NCBI GenBank assembly: GCA_021372615.1
Contig: JAJFUB010000029.1
Coordinates: 50,945 to 114,944, forward strand
Direction of reading: 5' to 3'
Source of the DNA: a bacterium
Lineage (GTDB): Bacteria > Armatimonadota > Zipacnadia > Zipacnadales > UBA11051
DNA length: 64,000 nucleotides
The notes under the pieces were generated by a model. The model had not been told where the DNA came from. It saw nothing but the letters and a program-made list of their open reading frames with translations, and ran no database searches. Positions 26,201-35,542 of this stretch are shown piece by piece (the first letter of the stretch is position 1; every line of letters begins with the position of its first letter). The translations under genes and the position numbers were made by a program.

Positions 26201-27092
26201 GGAGGCCGGCATCGCCGAGCCGCGCGTCCGCGACAGCCTGCCCTCCGTGACCATGACGCCGTGGCTCGAAGGCGCGGACAAGCTGCCGCAGTACGACCGT
26301 CCCACGATCGTCTTCCAGGTCAATGAAGCGCAAGACCAGGCCTTCGAGGTCGTCCTGTTCAAAAGCTCCCTGCGCAAGTACACCGATGACTGCCGTGGCC
26401 GGGCGACGCTGCATGCGCCCGATGGCAAGGCCGTCGGCGAGCAGCCGGTCCATACCGGCGGGATGAACAAGTTCCACTTTGCCGTGCCTGCCGATGGGCA
26501 GACCGGCCTGTACACGCTGGTGGTCTCTCTGGACGACTACTGGCGCTGGACGCTGGCGCAGGTGGATGTGGACCTGAAGGCCGGCACCCACGTTCTCGGC
26601 CTGCGCCCGCGCTACGATCGCATCTTCCTCGACCAGCTCTGCGTGGCGAAGGCCGGGGGGTTCTTCCCGACGCTCATGGCCCAGCCCGGGCCGGAGGCGG
26701 TCATGATCGAGGCGGAGACCGGCCCGCTGCCGCCGGACTTCGTCCTCGTCAAGGATGCCTTCGCCAGCGGAGGCGTCTGCGTGCGCGCGACGAAGGGTGA
26801 CAGCGGCAGCACTCTGGAGCGCACCTTCAGCGTCCCGGCCGACGGCACGTACCGGCTGTTCGCGCGGATCTGGAAGCCGCAGTCCGACCTGCTCAACGTA
26901 ACCGTGGACGGGCAGGGGCAGTACGTGCTGCAGGGCGTGCACGACATGGACAACAACACCTTCCCGACCTGGTCGCTGGGCTGCAGCCTGGGTGATGGCA
27001 GCATCGCCCGCTACTGGCTGGGCGAGCCCGTCCGCAACGCCGCCCCCTACAGCGCTGCGTACGTGAAGCCCACACCGGCGCTGCAGCGCTAG
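23244..27092 (+). CDS. Secreted exo-rhamnogalacturonan-lyase-like enzyme (PcRGLX/YetA family)
   Basis: A 1282-residue protein with signal peptide (VCSLVVVMTLLGGASLQA) and AGGGGAG upstream. Residues 21-180 form a carbohydrate-binding-like beta-sandwich (LLQNGDFEAPAAE to LYVDDVSLV). The first RIFT barrel is marked by WGLTQGVPFPQGALRDP and MCWPDGSIKSLL. The central alpha/alpha toroid starts near FYIGMAKTSHVLLSF and includes MLNYGDAVY and GHSWYNGVIQYACF. Beta domains follow, ending in a CBM35-like module (VMIEAETGPLPPDF). The family removes disaccharides from rhamnogalacturonan I by beta-elimination. It shares its core with the gene at 1-2877. Family assignment is firm; activity is inferred. Confidence 0.78.
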   Translation: MRVCSLVVVMTLLGGASLQAANLLQNGDFEAPAAESLPGWSLNAEARQQKVWAAATDPHAGRQCLAWRSTTATPKVGVLSQEVAVEPGKRYSLTVWLKRDSFVYGTGVEVQLLKGAGLVDTQEVAFRGVTWSPVCMTFSTGAANRARVAITNPNTGDWRITVGRTLYVDDVSLVPVDPADNVELSAGNRPALQARAEFKQTGPYYVWARVQCAGNNAFTLQVGGKSYDFHCYTRGQWYWLRPILPELILGQGPQDIRLSSVGDDIQIDRVVFTLDPFYKPPQARAFMDPAQAKAALLQAAGPPGSGAVTLTVSGTLPPGVWGLTQGVPFPQGALRDPARVRLAGHPCQAEALMCWPDGSIKSLLISTLAAAGEQLELTYGPAVTTAAASPAVRVTDTPQAVTVDTGKLTFRVPRDGSALLADMQCGGRRIERVDALVNRDFTSAGVAPQVQVEEAGPVRAAIRIAGQHRSPAGQKLLDYVVRVYAYAGADSVEIEHSFIQNEGKPKVELSQVALRLQTPLTRYALQVGEKPVAGTLAGGPVELAAALTSNPKANNDFPYQVTQGAQKLAAGTQAEGRFVCDDLCVTVRDFWQNAPRSLRVAPAGLEIGLVGAAMPFYIGMAKTSHVLLSFNDPAAAEVFAQRPLLLAPAEWTCASGALNARPAPRREGQFPAYEQCMDRALADWAKRTRDAQLKPGWGGMLNYGDAVYSSGGLNMETALDEGAMVQFFRTGRRDCFDFADAMINHYTDIDLCHAGANAGLLYAHGPHSRTSLEAVRDGINGHSWYNGVIQYACFTGSRRILETAPLVGRYYATYPFPLQPYIHYWRQIGWKCMDLVQAYQVTGDVQWLGAALEDVRVHEYQRDHLVTLWPYMYATGMKALRMYYDSTGDPEVRELYLQLLDGFLHLRERPDDTVNGEWPKAPGMLLGNFPNDRSCLFYNEPAQATWLTGDRRFLKLAGDDLNWQLVFGLSDPTLLSGSADLVRGMQEAGIAEPRVRDSLPSVTMTPWLEGADKLPQYDRPTIVFQVNEAQDQAFEVVLFKSSLRKYTDDCRGRATLHAPDGKAVGEQPVHTGGMNKFHFAVPADGQTGLYTLVVSLDDYWRWTLAQVDVDLKAGTHVLGLRPRYDRIFLDQLCVAKAGGFFPTLMAQPGPEAVMIEAETGPLPPDFVLVKDAFASGGVCVRATKGDSGSTLERTFSVPADGTYRLFARIWKPQSDLLNVTVDGQGQYVLQGVHDMDNNTFPTWSLGCSLGDGSIARYWLGEPVRNAAPYSAAYVKPTPALQR

Positions 27093-27127
27093 GGCGCCGC
27101 GCCATTCCGTTGGCAGGTGAACGCATC

Positions 27128-29056
27128 GTGACGACCCCCTCGTGGATCGCCCCCGGCCGGTTGCGCTGGGTCTGGGCTCTGTGGGAGCCGATTGAGCTGT
27201 ACATGCGCGGGGGCTATGGGGCCGGCATTGGTGACGGCCGCGCCACCGGCCACTGGGTGCGCCGCTGGTATGAGCGCATGCACAGCGACGAGATCCTCGA
27301 CCAGTTGGCCGAGGCGGGCGTCAACCTGCTGACGACCCACTACTACAAGGGCTTCGGCTTGCAGGCGGAAGCGGCCGAGATGGCCCGCGCCGCCGACTTC
27401 ACCCGGCGGGCCCACCGGCGCGGCCTCCGGGTCCTGGGCTACCATCAGTTCAGTTCCGTCATCTATGAGACGATGTTGGACGAGGTGCCGCACCTGCGGG
27501 ACTGGATCCAGCGCGCGCCCGACGGGAGCCTGCGCACCTACGGCGGGGCGCCCTGGCGCTGGATGGCCTGCCCCAGCCACGACGACTTCATCGCCTACCT
27601 CAAGCGCGTCATGACCTCCTGTGTCGTGACCCATGGCCTCGACGGGGTCGAGTTCGACGGCACCGCCTACGACTGCCACTGCGACAACTGCCAGCGGCTC
27701 TTCCGCCAGTACCTGACGGAGCGCCACCCCGAACCCCTGGAGCGCTTCGGCCTGCCCCATTTCCGCCACGTGCGCATCCCGCCGGTCTGGGGCGCCAAGG
27801 ATCCGCTCTGGCAGGAGTGGGTGCGCTTCCGCATGCAATTGATGGGCGACCGTCTGCGCGAGTTGCGGGAGTACGTCCATGGGCTGAACCCCGAGGCGGC
27901 GTTGGTCACATACGAGGACTCGCCGGCGCTGCACAAGCGGACACGCACGCGACTGCTGCCCGACTGCGGCGACACCCTGGACCTGGCGGTCGCCGAGAGC
28001 CACGACATGCCGCAGGTGCTCGACGGGCAACTCATCACCAAGGCCCGCCACTTGCAGGAGGGCACCGCCATCGGACGGCTCGTGCTCTCGACCGACTGGC
28101 TGCGGCAGGCCGGCGGCGGCACGCGCCTGCCGTCTGAGGCGCGGCCGGTGGAGCTGGACATGGCCGAATGCCTGGCCTGCGGGGGGCATGTGCTCACCGC
28201 CACCTGGGCCCTGCGCTCCGGGGATAGGCGCGACGGCTCCGCCTTCTTCGAGTTGCCCGAGTTCCACCAGGCCCTGCGCCGGTTCATGGGCTTCGGGCGC
28301 GACCACGAGGCACTCTATGCGGGGGCTGCGCCAGCGGCCAACGTGTGGGTCTACCACGGCCTCGATGCGCTCTGCTTCGACCACGCCCACGCCTACAACA
28401 GCATCCTGGGGTGGGAGCAGGCGCTGCTGGGCCGGATCGGCTTCCGCATGGCCAAGGAGCACCACCTGCCGGAGTTGGGGGCGCGCGACGTGCTGGTGGT
28501 GGCCAACCAGACGTGCCTGAGCGACGCGGAGTGCGCGGCGCTGCGCGCCGCCGTCGCGCGTGGCGTCAAGCTCGTGCTGACGGGCGCCACCGCCGACTGT
28601 GACGAGGACTTCCGGCAGCGCGAGCAGTCGCCGCTGACCGATCTGGCCGATCACCCACGGGTCCGAGCCTTCGCCGTCTGCCCCGGCGCCACTCCCCAGC
28701 CCGAACACGAGGCCGGGGGCTGGATGAGGCCCGTCCTGCCTGAGCAGGCCGAGCGCATGCGCGAGACGGTCCGCAAACTCGCGGCTGAGGGTCTGGCGGT
28801 CGAGCTAGCGCCTCCGGCAGAAGCCTATGTGGACCTCTACCACACCGCGGGTGGTGTCGTGGCACACGTGGTGCACTATGGCGCGGGGGCTCCGGCGGGC
28901 GCGCGCTTGCGCGTGGCGCCGTGGCTGGCTTCAGGCGTGGCGCTGCTGCATTCGCCCTTCTGCTCCGCCGCCGTAGAGCTGCGGCCGGATGGCGACGGCT
29001 GGCTGAGTCTGCCTGACGACTGGGGATGTTACGCCGCCGTGGAGTTCGCGAGGTAG
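27128..29056 (+). CDS. GHL6-like hypothetical glycoside hydrolase with beta-galactosidase-type trimerisation domain
   Basis: GTG at 27128 follows AGGTGA with a 7-base gap and gives about 642 residues. TTG at 27110 is the longest alternative. The N-terminal TIM barrel has GVNLLTTHYYKGFG, RGLRVLGYHQF and GLDGVEFDGTAYDCHCDNC; the Cys pair after an Asp-rich strand is typical of the GHL6 family (Pfam Glyco_hydro_GHL6). The C-terminal half resembles the GATase-like trimerisation domain of GH42 enzymes (ARDVLVVANQTCLSD, ARGVKLVLTGAT). No signal peptide is seen, so it may be cytoplasmic. It follows the lyase by 35 bases and is probably co-transcribed with it. Confidence 0.68.
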   Translation: MTTPSWIAPGRLRWVWALWEPIELYMRGGYGAGIGDGRATGHWVRRWYERMHSDEILDQLAEAGVNLLTTHYYKGFGLQAEAAEMARAADFTRRAHRRGLRVLGYHQFSSVIYETMLDEVPHLRDWIQRAPDGSLRTYGGAPWRWMACPSHDDFIAYLKRVMTSCVVTHGLDGVEFDGTAYDCHCDNCQRLFRQYLTERHPEPLERFGLPHFRHVRIPPVWGAKDPLWQEWVRFRMQLMGDRLRELREYVHGLNPEAALVTYEDSPALHKRTRTRLLPDCGDTLDLAVAESHDMPQVLDGQLITKARHLQEGTAIGRLVLSTDWLRQAGGGTRLPSEARPVELDMAECLACGGHVLTATWALRSGDRRDGSAFFELPEFHQALRRFMGFGRDHEALYAGAAPAANVWVYHGLDALCFDHAHAYNSILGWEQALLGRIGFRMAKEHHLPELGARDVLVVANQTCLSDAECAALRAAVARGVKLVLTGATADCDEDFRQREQSPLTDLADHPRVRAFAVCPGATPQPEHEAGGWMRPVLPEQAERMRETVRKLAAEGLAVELAPPAEAYVDLYHTAGGVVAHVVHYGAGAPAGARLRVAPWLASGVALLHSPFCSAAVELRPDGDGWLSLPDDWGCYAAVEFAR

Positions 29057-29061
29057 CCCTG

Positions 29062-30252
29062 ATGAGGCCCCGTTCCTGTGCCGTGCTGCTTGCCTGTGTG
29101 GTCATGTCGGCGGCGCTGGCGGCCGACGAACCCGTGCCCACCGTCCCGGGCATCACGTTGCAGGACTTGCGCGTGCCCTCGTCCGTGGATGGCAAGGAGC
29201 AGCCGGTGATCGTGGGCGTGCCTGACAAGTACGACCCCGCCCAGCCCACCCCGCTGCTCGTCGGAGTGCATACCTGGTCGGCGACCTACATGCTCTATGC
29301 CAAGCCGCTGGGGACGGCCTGCGCCGAGCGCAACTGGCTGCTCGTGCTACCGCACTTCCGCGGGCCCAACACCACCGGCAACCCGGCCGCGCGCGAAGCC
29401 GGCGGCTCGCTGCTGGCGCAACATGACATCGTGGACGCGGTGCGCTACATGCAGGGGAAGTACAACGTGGACCCACGACGGATCTACGCCATGGGGGGGT
29501 CGGGCGGCGGCCACATGTCGCTGTTGATGGCCGGCAAGTACCCGGACCTGTGGGCCGGGGTGTCGAGCTGGTGCCCCATCACCAGCCTGCGCGAATGGCA
29601 CGAGCAGCCTGACAACGGCTATGCGCCCCACATTGAGGCCGTCACCGGCGGCAAACCAGGGGCGAGCCCCGAAGTGGACTTCGAGTACCTGCGCCGCAGT
29701 CCGCGCACGTTCATCACCAACGCCGCCAACACCAACGTCTTCATCGGGCATGGCGACAAGGACTCGCTCATCTTCAATGGCCAGACATGGAAGACCTATG
29801 AGGTCCTGCGGCCGCTGCAGCACCGGGTCGAGTTCTACAGTTGGTCCGGGGGGCACCAGATGCTCAACAGTCGGGCGCTGGACTGGCTCGCTGCGCAGAC
29901 CCGACCGGTGGCCCCGCCGCTGCAGCAGCATCTGGTCAGCGATGAGGGCAAGTGGTACTTCTGGGCCTACGTCGAACCCGATGCGCCCCTGACCCTCGCC
30001 CAGTGCGACGCGATCGTCTCCCCGGCCACCGCCGCCGCGCGCAACAGGCCGGCCGCACCGGCCCGGTGCCAGTTGACGGTGGCCCACGCGCGCGTCGTGC
30101 GGCTGAAGCTGCGGGAGTTGGGGCTGGGGGAGATCAGGAGCGTCACCTGCGACGGCCAGCCGCTGGCGGCGAGCGCGTACACGGTGGCTGACGGCACGTT
30201 CGAACTCAGGCCGGCCGCCCCGCAGCAGACCGCCTACGTGTTGACCTTCTGA
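29062..30252 (+). CDS. Secreted alpha/beta-hydrolase, prolyl-oligopeptidase or esterase type
   Basis: ATG 29062 gives 396 residues with a signal peptide (SCAVLLACVVMSAALA). The alpha/beta-hydrolase fold shows the nucleophile elbow GGSGGGHMS, an acid in GHGDKDSL and the catalytic His in SGGHQML. LVGVHTWSATYML likely forms the oxyanion region. A small beta domain of about 100 residues follows. The spacing is only 5 bases after the GHL6-like gene, so the 23244-30252 genes look like one operon. In a pectin-degrading context an acetyl- or feruloyl-esterase role is plausible; a peptidase cannot be excluded. Confidence 0.78.
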   Translation: MRPRSCAVLLACVVMSAALAADEPVPTVPGITLQDLRVPSSVDGKEQPVIVGVPDKYDPAQPTPLLVGVHTWSATYMLYAKPLGTACAERNWLLVLPHFRGPNTTGNPAAREAGGSLLAQHDIVDAVRYMQGKYNVDPRRIYAMGGSGGGHMSLLMAGKYPDLWAGVSSWCPITSLREWHEQPDNGYAPHIEAVTGGKPGASPEVDFEYLRRSPRTFITNAANTNVFIGHGDKDSLIFNGQTWKTYEVLRPLQHRVEFYSWSGGHQMLNSRALDWLAAQTRPVAPPLQQHLVSDEGKWYFWAYVEPDAPLTLAQCDAIVSPATAAARNRPAAPARCQLTVAHARVVRLKLRELGLGEIRSVTCDGQPLAASAYTVADGTFELRPAAPQQTAYVLTF

Positions 30253-30290
30253 GGACGTGCCGGTACCAGAGACGGGGGTGGGTCACCCGC

Positions 30291-32132
30291 TCACGGCGCC
30301 GGCAGCATGGTCCAGACGGACTTGCAGCTACCCTCCCTCGTGGCGACGTTCTGGAACAGCATGGGATCGTCCCAGTTGCGCCTGGTCTCCTGCAGCGGCT
30401 CGAACAGGTGAGGCTGGGGCGTTGGCCACGCCCGCCTGTGGGCGATGTCCGGCCAGAGCCGCTGGTAGCAGTCGGGAGTCGTCGTGACGAAGGCAACGAA
30501 CTGTGACCCCACGATGTCATCGTCGTCGTGCATGTGCCCCATCCGGTTGACCAACGGAACGCCTCCCCCCATGAAGCTGTAGAACCCATCTGCCGTTAGC
30601 TGTGCCTCCGACGACTGCTCGACGACCCGTCGGAGATGGACGGTCATGGTGTTGACGCACGCCTCGACTTCACCGACCACGTCGCCCCAGGGGGTGTCAT
30701 CTCTCTCGATGCAGGTGATGCACACGCCCAGGAGCTCGGGGTGCCCGCCCGCTCGCTGTTCCGCATCCGACAGGATCGTGACGTTCGGGAACGTGGTCAG
30801 CGCCTGCTCGGCACTGATGACCGCCTCTTCTCCCCGGCCCAGTGAGTGGGTGTGGTACAGCGCGTCGGATGGCCACCACACCCGCGTGCTGTTGGGTGTC
30901 TGGAACCGCGAACGGAAGGCGATGGGGATGAAGTAGATCTCGTCATTGGTCGTCTCGTTCTTGACGACGTCAATCACCCGGATCAGGTGAAAGCGCCACG
31001 TCCTGGCCGGACTGGTCGGGGTGGTGGGGCCGGCCACGGTCGCAATGGGGCGGCTGCGGGCCACGCGCACATCGCCGCGCCGGGGCTCGGGTGCGGTATC
31101 GCGCGTGAAGGCCGCCAGGTCCGCCTTCCCGTCACCGTCGAAGTCGCCGACCCTGGGGACCTGCTCCCCCGAACAGAAGCTCGTTTGGACCACGCGAGGG
31201 TCCGCGAAGCCGGCGCCATTGCTCGCCGCGCACTTCACCTCGCCGTTGGCGCGGTTGAAGGTGAACAGGTCGCACTTGCCGTCGCCGTTGAGGTCGCCCG
31301 GCTCGATGACCTCGTTGGCGCTGGACAGGCGCGCCTGCCAGGGGCTGGAGTCGCCAAAGCCGAAGTTGTTGGTGCCGCGGGAGAGGGCCACATACACTTG
31401 CCCCGCGTTCCAGGCGCCGCCGGCGGCGATGGCACAGGTGGCGATGTCCTCACAGCGGTCGCCGTTGAAGTCCCCCACCACCGGGACCTCCGCCCCAACG
31501 CCAAAGAACTCGTGCGCCTTGTACGCCGGGCTGAATCGGCCGGTCTCGGCCAGTGCCAGGTAGACGTCACCCTCGGCCTCCCCGGTGCGGGTGCTCATGT
31601 AGAAGGCGATGATGTCGTCCTTGCCGTCGCCGTTGACATCCCCCACGGCCGGTGTGGCGCCGCCCCGGCAGAAGTCCGTGTGCCACACCGACGACGGCCC
31701 GAAGCCACTGCCGCTCGCTAGCGCCACATAGACATCCCCGGCCCCCGGCTCCCCCTGCGTGTCGCGCACGAACAGGGCGATGTCGTCCCGGCGGTCGCCA
31801 TTGAAGTCCCCCACCAGCGGCACCTCGCTCCCGATGCAGAAGAACTCGTGCCACTTGCTGAGCGGGCCGAAGCGGAGACGGTCCGACAGGGCCACCCCGA
31901 CGTCACCGCGCCCCGGCTCGGGCTTGGTATCCCGGATGAACACCACGACGTCATCGGCGCCGTCACCGTTGAAGTCGCCGATGAGGGGGACCTCCTGGCC
32001 CACGGCCAACAGGTCGTGCCAACACGTCACACTCACATAGGCCTGCCCCCAGACTCCGGTGGTCGCGAGCACGCCGACGACCATGCAGACAGGCAGGAGA
32101 GCCCATCTGGCTGACCTCGCACACGGCCGCAT
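30291..32132 (-). CDS. Secreted FG-GAP/VCBS repeat protein with unknown C-terminal domain
   Basis: ATG 32132 follows GAGGTGA and gives 613 residues with a signal peptide (WALLPVCMVVGVLATTG). Residues 30-370 hold six repeats of about 50 residues, each with a calcium-loop core such as GDFNGDGADDVVVF, GDFNGDRRDDIALF, GDVNGDGKDDIIAF and GDFDGDGKADLAAF. These form a beta-propeller-like surface module. The C-terminal 240 residues are not repetitive. They include DEIYFIPIAFRSRF, paired Cys (CITCIE) and an acidic cluster GHMHDDDDIVGSQ. I do not recognise that domain. A surface binding or adhesion role is likely; the end domain could be enzymatic. Confidence 0.7.
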   Translation of the reverse strand: MRPCARSARWALLPVCMVVGVLATTGVWGQAYVSVTCWHDLLAVGQEVPLIGDFNGDGADDVVVFIRDTKPEPGRGDVGVALSDRLRFGPLSKWHEFFCIGSEVPLVGDFNGDRRDDIALFVRDTQGEPGAGDVYVALASGSGFGPSSVWHTDFCRGGATPAVGDVNGDGKDDIIAFYMSTRTGEAEGDVYLALAETGRFSPAYKAHEFFGVGAEVPVVGDFNGDRCEDIATCAIAAGGAWNAGQVYVALSRGTNNFGFGDSSPWQARLSSANEVIEPGDLNGDGKCDLFTFNRANGEVKCAASNGAGFADPRVVQTSFCSGEQVPRVGDFDGDGKADLAAFTRDTAPEPRRGDVRVARSRPIATVAGPTTPTSPARTWRFHLIRVIDVVKNETTNDEIYFIPIAFRSRFQTPNSTRVWWPSDALYHTHSLGRGEEAVISAEQALTTFPNVTILSDAEQRAGGHPELLGVCITCIERDDTPWGDVVGEVEACVNTMTVHLRRVVEQSSEAQLTADGFYSFMGGGVPLVNRMGHMHDDDDIVGSQFVAFVTTTPDCYQRLWPDIAHRRAWPTPQPHLFEPLQETRRNWDDPMLFQNVATREGSCKSVWTMLPAP

Positions 32133-32355
32133 TGGTCTCACCTCTATCCCTCGTGGGGTACTTGACGCGGTCTGCCCCACGCCGCAAGCACGCCACGGCG
32201 CGGTGCCGCGCGCGGCCCCCCGGCCTCGGGAGAACTGGCGAACCCTCCGGCTCCCTCTGCGCCGCGGGGAGGCAGTCTCCGGATGACCGCCGGGTAGTCA
32301 GTGCTGTGACGTGAGCGTCGAGGTCAGAAGAAGAGCCGGACCATTCCCTGACGAG

Positions 32356-32382
32356 TCTATAGCACCCTCCACCCAGAGTCAA
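32356..32382 (-). promoter_or_regulatory. Possible promoter for the FG-GAP protein gene
   Basis: On the minus strand TTGACT (32382-32377) and TATAGA (32361-32356) are separated by 15 bases, which is shorter than ideal. It would give a leader of about 215 bases. I found no known riboswitch in that leader (32133-32349). Confidence 0.35.
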
Positions 32383-32454
32383 GCAGTCACATACCACAGT
32401 ACAGCCATGTGTGTCATCCTGGTGGGGGAATCGCCTGCCCGGCGCCCTTGACCG

Positions 32455-32474
32455 GGGGCGGAGCGGTCCGCCCC
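32455..32474 (+). other. Hairpin in the gap before the second prepilin gene
   Basis: GGGGCGGA (32455-32462) pairs with TCCGCCCC (32467-32474) across a 4-base GCGG loop, directly after TTGACC (32449-32454). An A-run follows at 32491-32496. The rest of the 450-base gap 32133-32583 holds the opposite-strand leader and no gene that I can support. Confidence 0.4.
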
Positions 32475-32583
32475 TCACAATCTGCAGCAAAAAAGGCCGC
32501 ACGAGAGGAGGGAGGAACGCGGGCTAACGGCGAACAATACACACACGATAGTAGTACTCATTCGTCTGGAGGTGTGCTTCAAC

Positions 32584-33234
<651 letters not shown>

Positions 33235-33253
33235 CCTCCGCCGCGAGCCACAG

Positions 33254-33285
33254 GGCGGGCGCTTCCCCCATCGGGAGCGCCCGCC
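33254..33285 (+). terminator. Intrinsic terminator after the second prepilin gene
   Basis: GGCGGGCGCTTCCC (starting 33254) pairs with GGGAGCGCCCGCC (33273-33285) with one bulged base, followed by TATCGTTTGT. Position and shape fit a rho-independent terminator. Confidence 0.65.
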
Positions 33286-33482
33286 TATCGTTTGTGCCGC
33301 CCCCTAGCTACCTCGGCGCAGCGCTGACTCCATGGTCGCCGCACCCGACGCAGATCACTGCCCCTGCGGGGAGGCCGCACGCGCCCGGCGGGGAAATCAG
33401 CACCGACCTGGTGAACCGTGCGGCGGTCGCTGAGGTCCCGAGACGCTGATTGTGCAGATGGTACGAACCCGGAGGAGTTCAC

Positions 33483-34490
33483 ATGACCGGCCACTATGTT
33501 GTCGTTGAATCAGTCGGAACGGCGGTGCTGAAGCCGTTCGAGGTCCCGCCGCCCGGGGCCGGCCAGGTGCTGGTCGAGACCGACTACACCGTCGTCAGTG
33601 CCGGCACGGAGCGAGCCAATCTGATCGCCCTGCCCAACACGCCCGGCACTTTCCCCTACTACCCGGGCTACTGCGGCGTCGGGCGCGTGACGGAGGCGGG
33701 GGAGGGTGTCGAGAGCGTCGCGGTCGGCGACCGGGTACTGCTGACGTTCTCCTCGGGACACCGCTCCCACACGGTGCAGCGGGCGGCCGACCTGACGGTG
33801 GTGCGCGACGAGCGCGTTGCGTCGCTCGACGCCGCCTTCGTCCCCATCGCCGCGATGGGCCTGCAGGGCGTGCGGAAGATCAAGCTCGAACTGGGCGAGT
33901 CGGCCATGGTTATCGGGCTGGGGCTGCTGGGCATGTTCGCCACCCAGTCGGCGCGGATCGCCGGGGCCGTGCCCCTGATCGTGACCGACTTCGACCCGCG
34001 CCGCCGCGACCTGGCCCTGCGGCTGGGCGCCGATTATGCCTTCGCGCCCGACGAGGCGAACCTGGCTGAGAAGATCAAGGAGCTGACCTACGGCCAGGGC
34101 CCCAACGCGGTGGTCGAGGTCACCGGTGTGGCCGCCGCGCTGCAGCAGGCGCTGACATACGTGGCCTGGCAGGGCCGCGTGAGCTTACTGGGCTGCACGC
34201 GCATTCCCGACGCCAACATTGACTTCTACCAGTACGTCCACCGGCGCGGCGTGTCGCTGATCGGGGCCCACACGATGGTGCGGCCGCAGGTGGACTCCTA
34301 TCCGGGCTACTGGACGGCGCGCGATGACTATCGCGCGCTGCTGGCGTACCTGGCCGCCGGGCGGATGCAGGCGCAGCCGATCATCTCCGAGATCGTCTCA
34401 CCCGAGCGCGCGCCGGCAATCTACAGCCGCCTGGCCGAGGACCCGCACCCACCGCTGGGCATTGTCTTTGATTGGCAGGAGCTACGATGA
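33483..34490 (+). CDS. Zinc-type MDR alcohol/polyol dehydrogenase
   Basis: ATG 33483 follows GGAGGAG, giving 335 residues. The GroES-like N-terminus contains TVVSAGTERA and YPGYCGVGRV; the nucleotide site is AMVIGLGLLGMFATQ, followed by the acidic D of VTDFDPR that favours NAD. Classical catalytic-zinc Cys and His residues are not all at their usual places, as in the branch that also includes bacteriochlorophyllide- and sugar-type dehydrogenases. It overlaps the next gene by 4 bases (ATGA). Together they probably oxidise a sugar or polyol in the cytoplasm. Confidence 0.82.
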   Translation: MTGHYVVVESVGTAVLKPFEVPPPGAGQVLVETDYTVVSAGTERANLIALPNTPGTFPYYPGYCGVGRVTEAGEGVESVAVGDRVLLTFSSGHRSHTVQRAADLTVVRDERVASLDAAFVPIAAMGLQGVRKIKLELGESAMVIGLGLLGMFATQSARIAGAVPLIVTDFDPRRRDLALRLGADYAFAPDEANLAEKIKELTYGQGPNAVVEVTGVAAALQQALTYVAWQGRVSLLGCTRIPDANIDFYQYVHRRGVSLIGAHTMVRPQVDSYPGYWTARDDYRALLAYLAAGRMQAQPIISEIVSPERAPAIYSRLAEDPHPPLGIVFDWQELR

Positions 34491-35491
34491 GCAAGATCAA
34501 GATCGGGCAGATTGGCGTTCGGCACGAACACGCCTCGGGCAAGATGGATGCACTCAGGCGGCTGACGGACCATTACGAGGTCGTCGGCCTCGTCGTCGAG
34601 GAAGGCGCCGCCGAGGCCGCACATGGGATCTATGACGGCGTCCCGCGCATGACCGAGGAGGAGCTGTTCAGCGTCCCCGACCTGCAGGCCATCGCGGTCG
34701 AGACGGACATGAAGGACCTCGTGGCCACGGCGACGCGCTGCATGGAGCGCGGGCTGCACATGCACCTGGACAAGCCCGGCGGCGAGGCCATGGAGCCCTT
34801 CCGCCGCCTGGTGGACGGCTGCCGCGAGCGCAGCGTGGCCCTCCAGCTCGGCTACATGTACCGCGTCAACCCGGCGATCGGGCTGTGCTTCCGCGCCGTG
34901 CGCGAGGGCTGGCTGGGCGACATCTTCGAAGTCCACACGGTGATGAGCCGGTGGGATGATGACACCTATCGGCGCTTTCTCCTGCGCTTCCCGGGCGGGG
35001 CGATGTTCAACTTCGGCAGCCACCTGATTGACCTGGTCGTCGCCATGCTCGGGCGGCCCGACAACGTCGTCTCCTTCCAGCGGGCCACCCGCGAGGACGG
35101 GCTCACGGACAACGGGCTCGCCGTGCTCGAATACCCACGCGCCACGGTCACGATCCGAGCGGCGATTGTCGAAGTAGACGGCATGAGGCACCGCCGGCTG
35201 ATCGTGTGCGGGACGAAGGGCACCGCCGAGGTCTACCCGCTGGAGCGCCCGTGGAACGGCTACGCGGACCCGCTCCAGGTGCGGCTGACGCTGCAGGAGG
35301 CAAACGCGGAGTATGCGGCCGGCACCCACATGGTGGATGCCGGCGTGATGAACAACCGCTATGACGACCAACTGATCGAGCTCGCGCGCATCATCAACGG
35401 TGAGATCGAGAACCCGTATCCGTACGACCACGAGCTGCTGGTCGAGGAGGTCGTCCTCGCCGCCGCGGGCTACATGCGGTGGGGCGAGTAG
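34487..35491 (+). CDS. Gfo/Idh/MocA family oxidoreductase
   Basis: A 334-residue protein coupled to the preceding dehydrogenase by an ATGA overlap. The Rossmann start is IGQIGVRHEH. The family motif around the active site appears as HLDKPGGEAMEP, with the conserved Lys-Pro. The C-terminal domain (GGAMFNFGSHLIDLVVAMLG) carries the His-Asp pair of the substrate pocket. Members oxidise or epimerise sugars with NAD(P). The nearby MDR and SDR genes suggest an oxidative sugar or inositol-like route. Confidence 0.87.
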   Translation: MSKIKIGQIGVRHEHASGKMDALRRLTDHYEVVGLVVEEGAAEAAHGIYDGVPRMTEEELFSVPDLQAIAVETDMKDLVATATRCMERGLHMHLDKPGGEAMEPFRRLVDGCRERSVALQLGYMYRVNPAIGLCFRAVREGWLGDIFEVHTVMSRWDDDTYRRFLLRFPGGAMFNFGSHLIDLVVAMLGRPDNVVSFQRATREDGLTDNGLAVLEYPRATVTIRAAIVEVDGMRHRRLIVCGTKGTAEVYPLERPWNGYADPLQVRLTLQEANAEYAAGTHMVDAGVMNNRYDDQLIELARIINGEIENPYPYDHELLVEEVVLAAAGYMRWGE

Positions 35492-35542
35492 CGCCCGGAT
35501 CTGAAGCGGCGCCGCTGAACACAGACTCACCTGGAGCCAACG

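Noticed and set aside
32133..32349. Possible c-di-GMP or other riboswitch in the FG-GAP gene leader
   Set aside because: GC-rich pairing exists but none of the conserved riboswitch core sequences is present.
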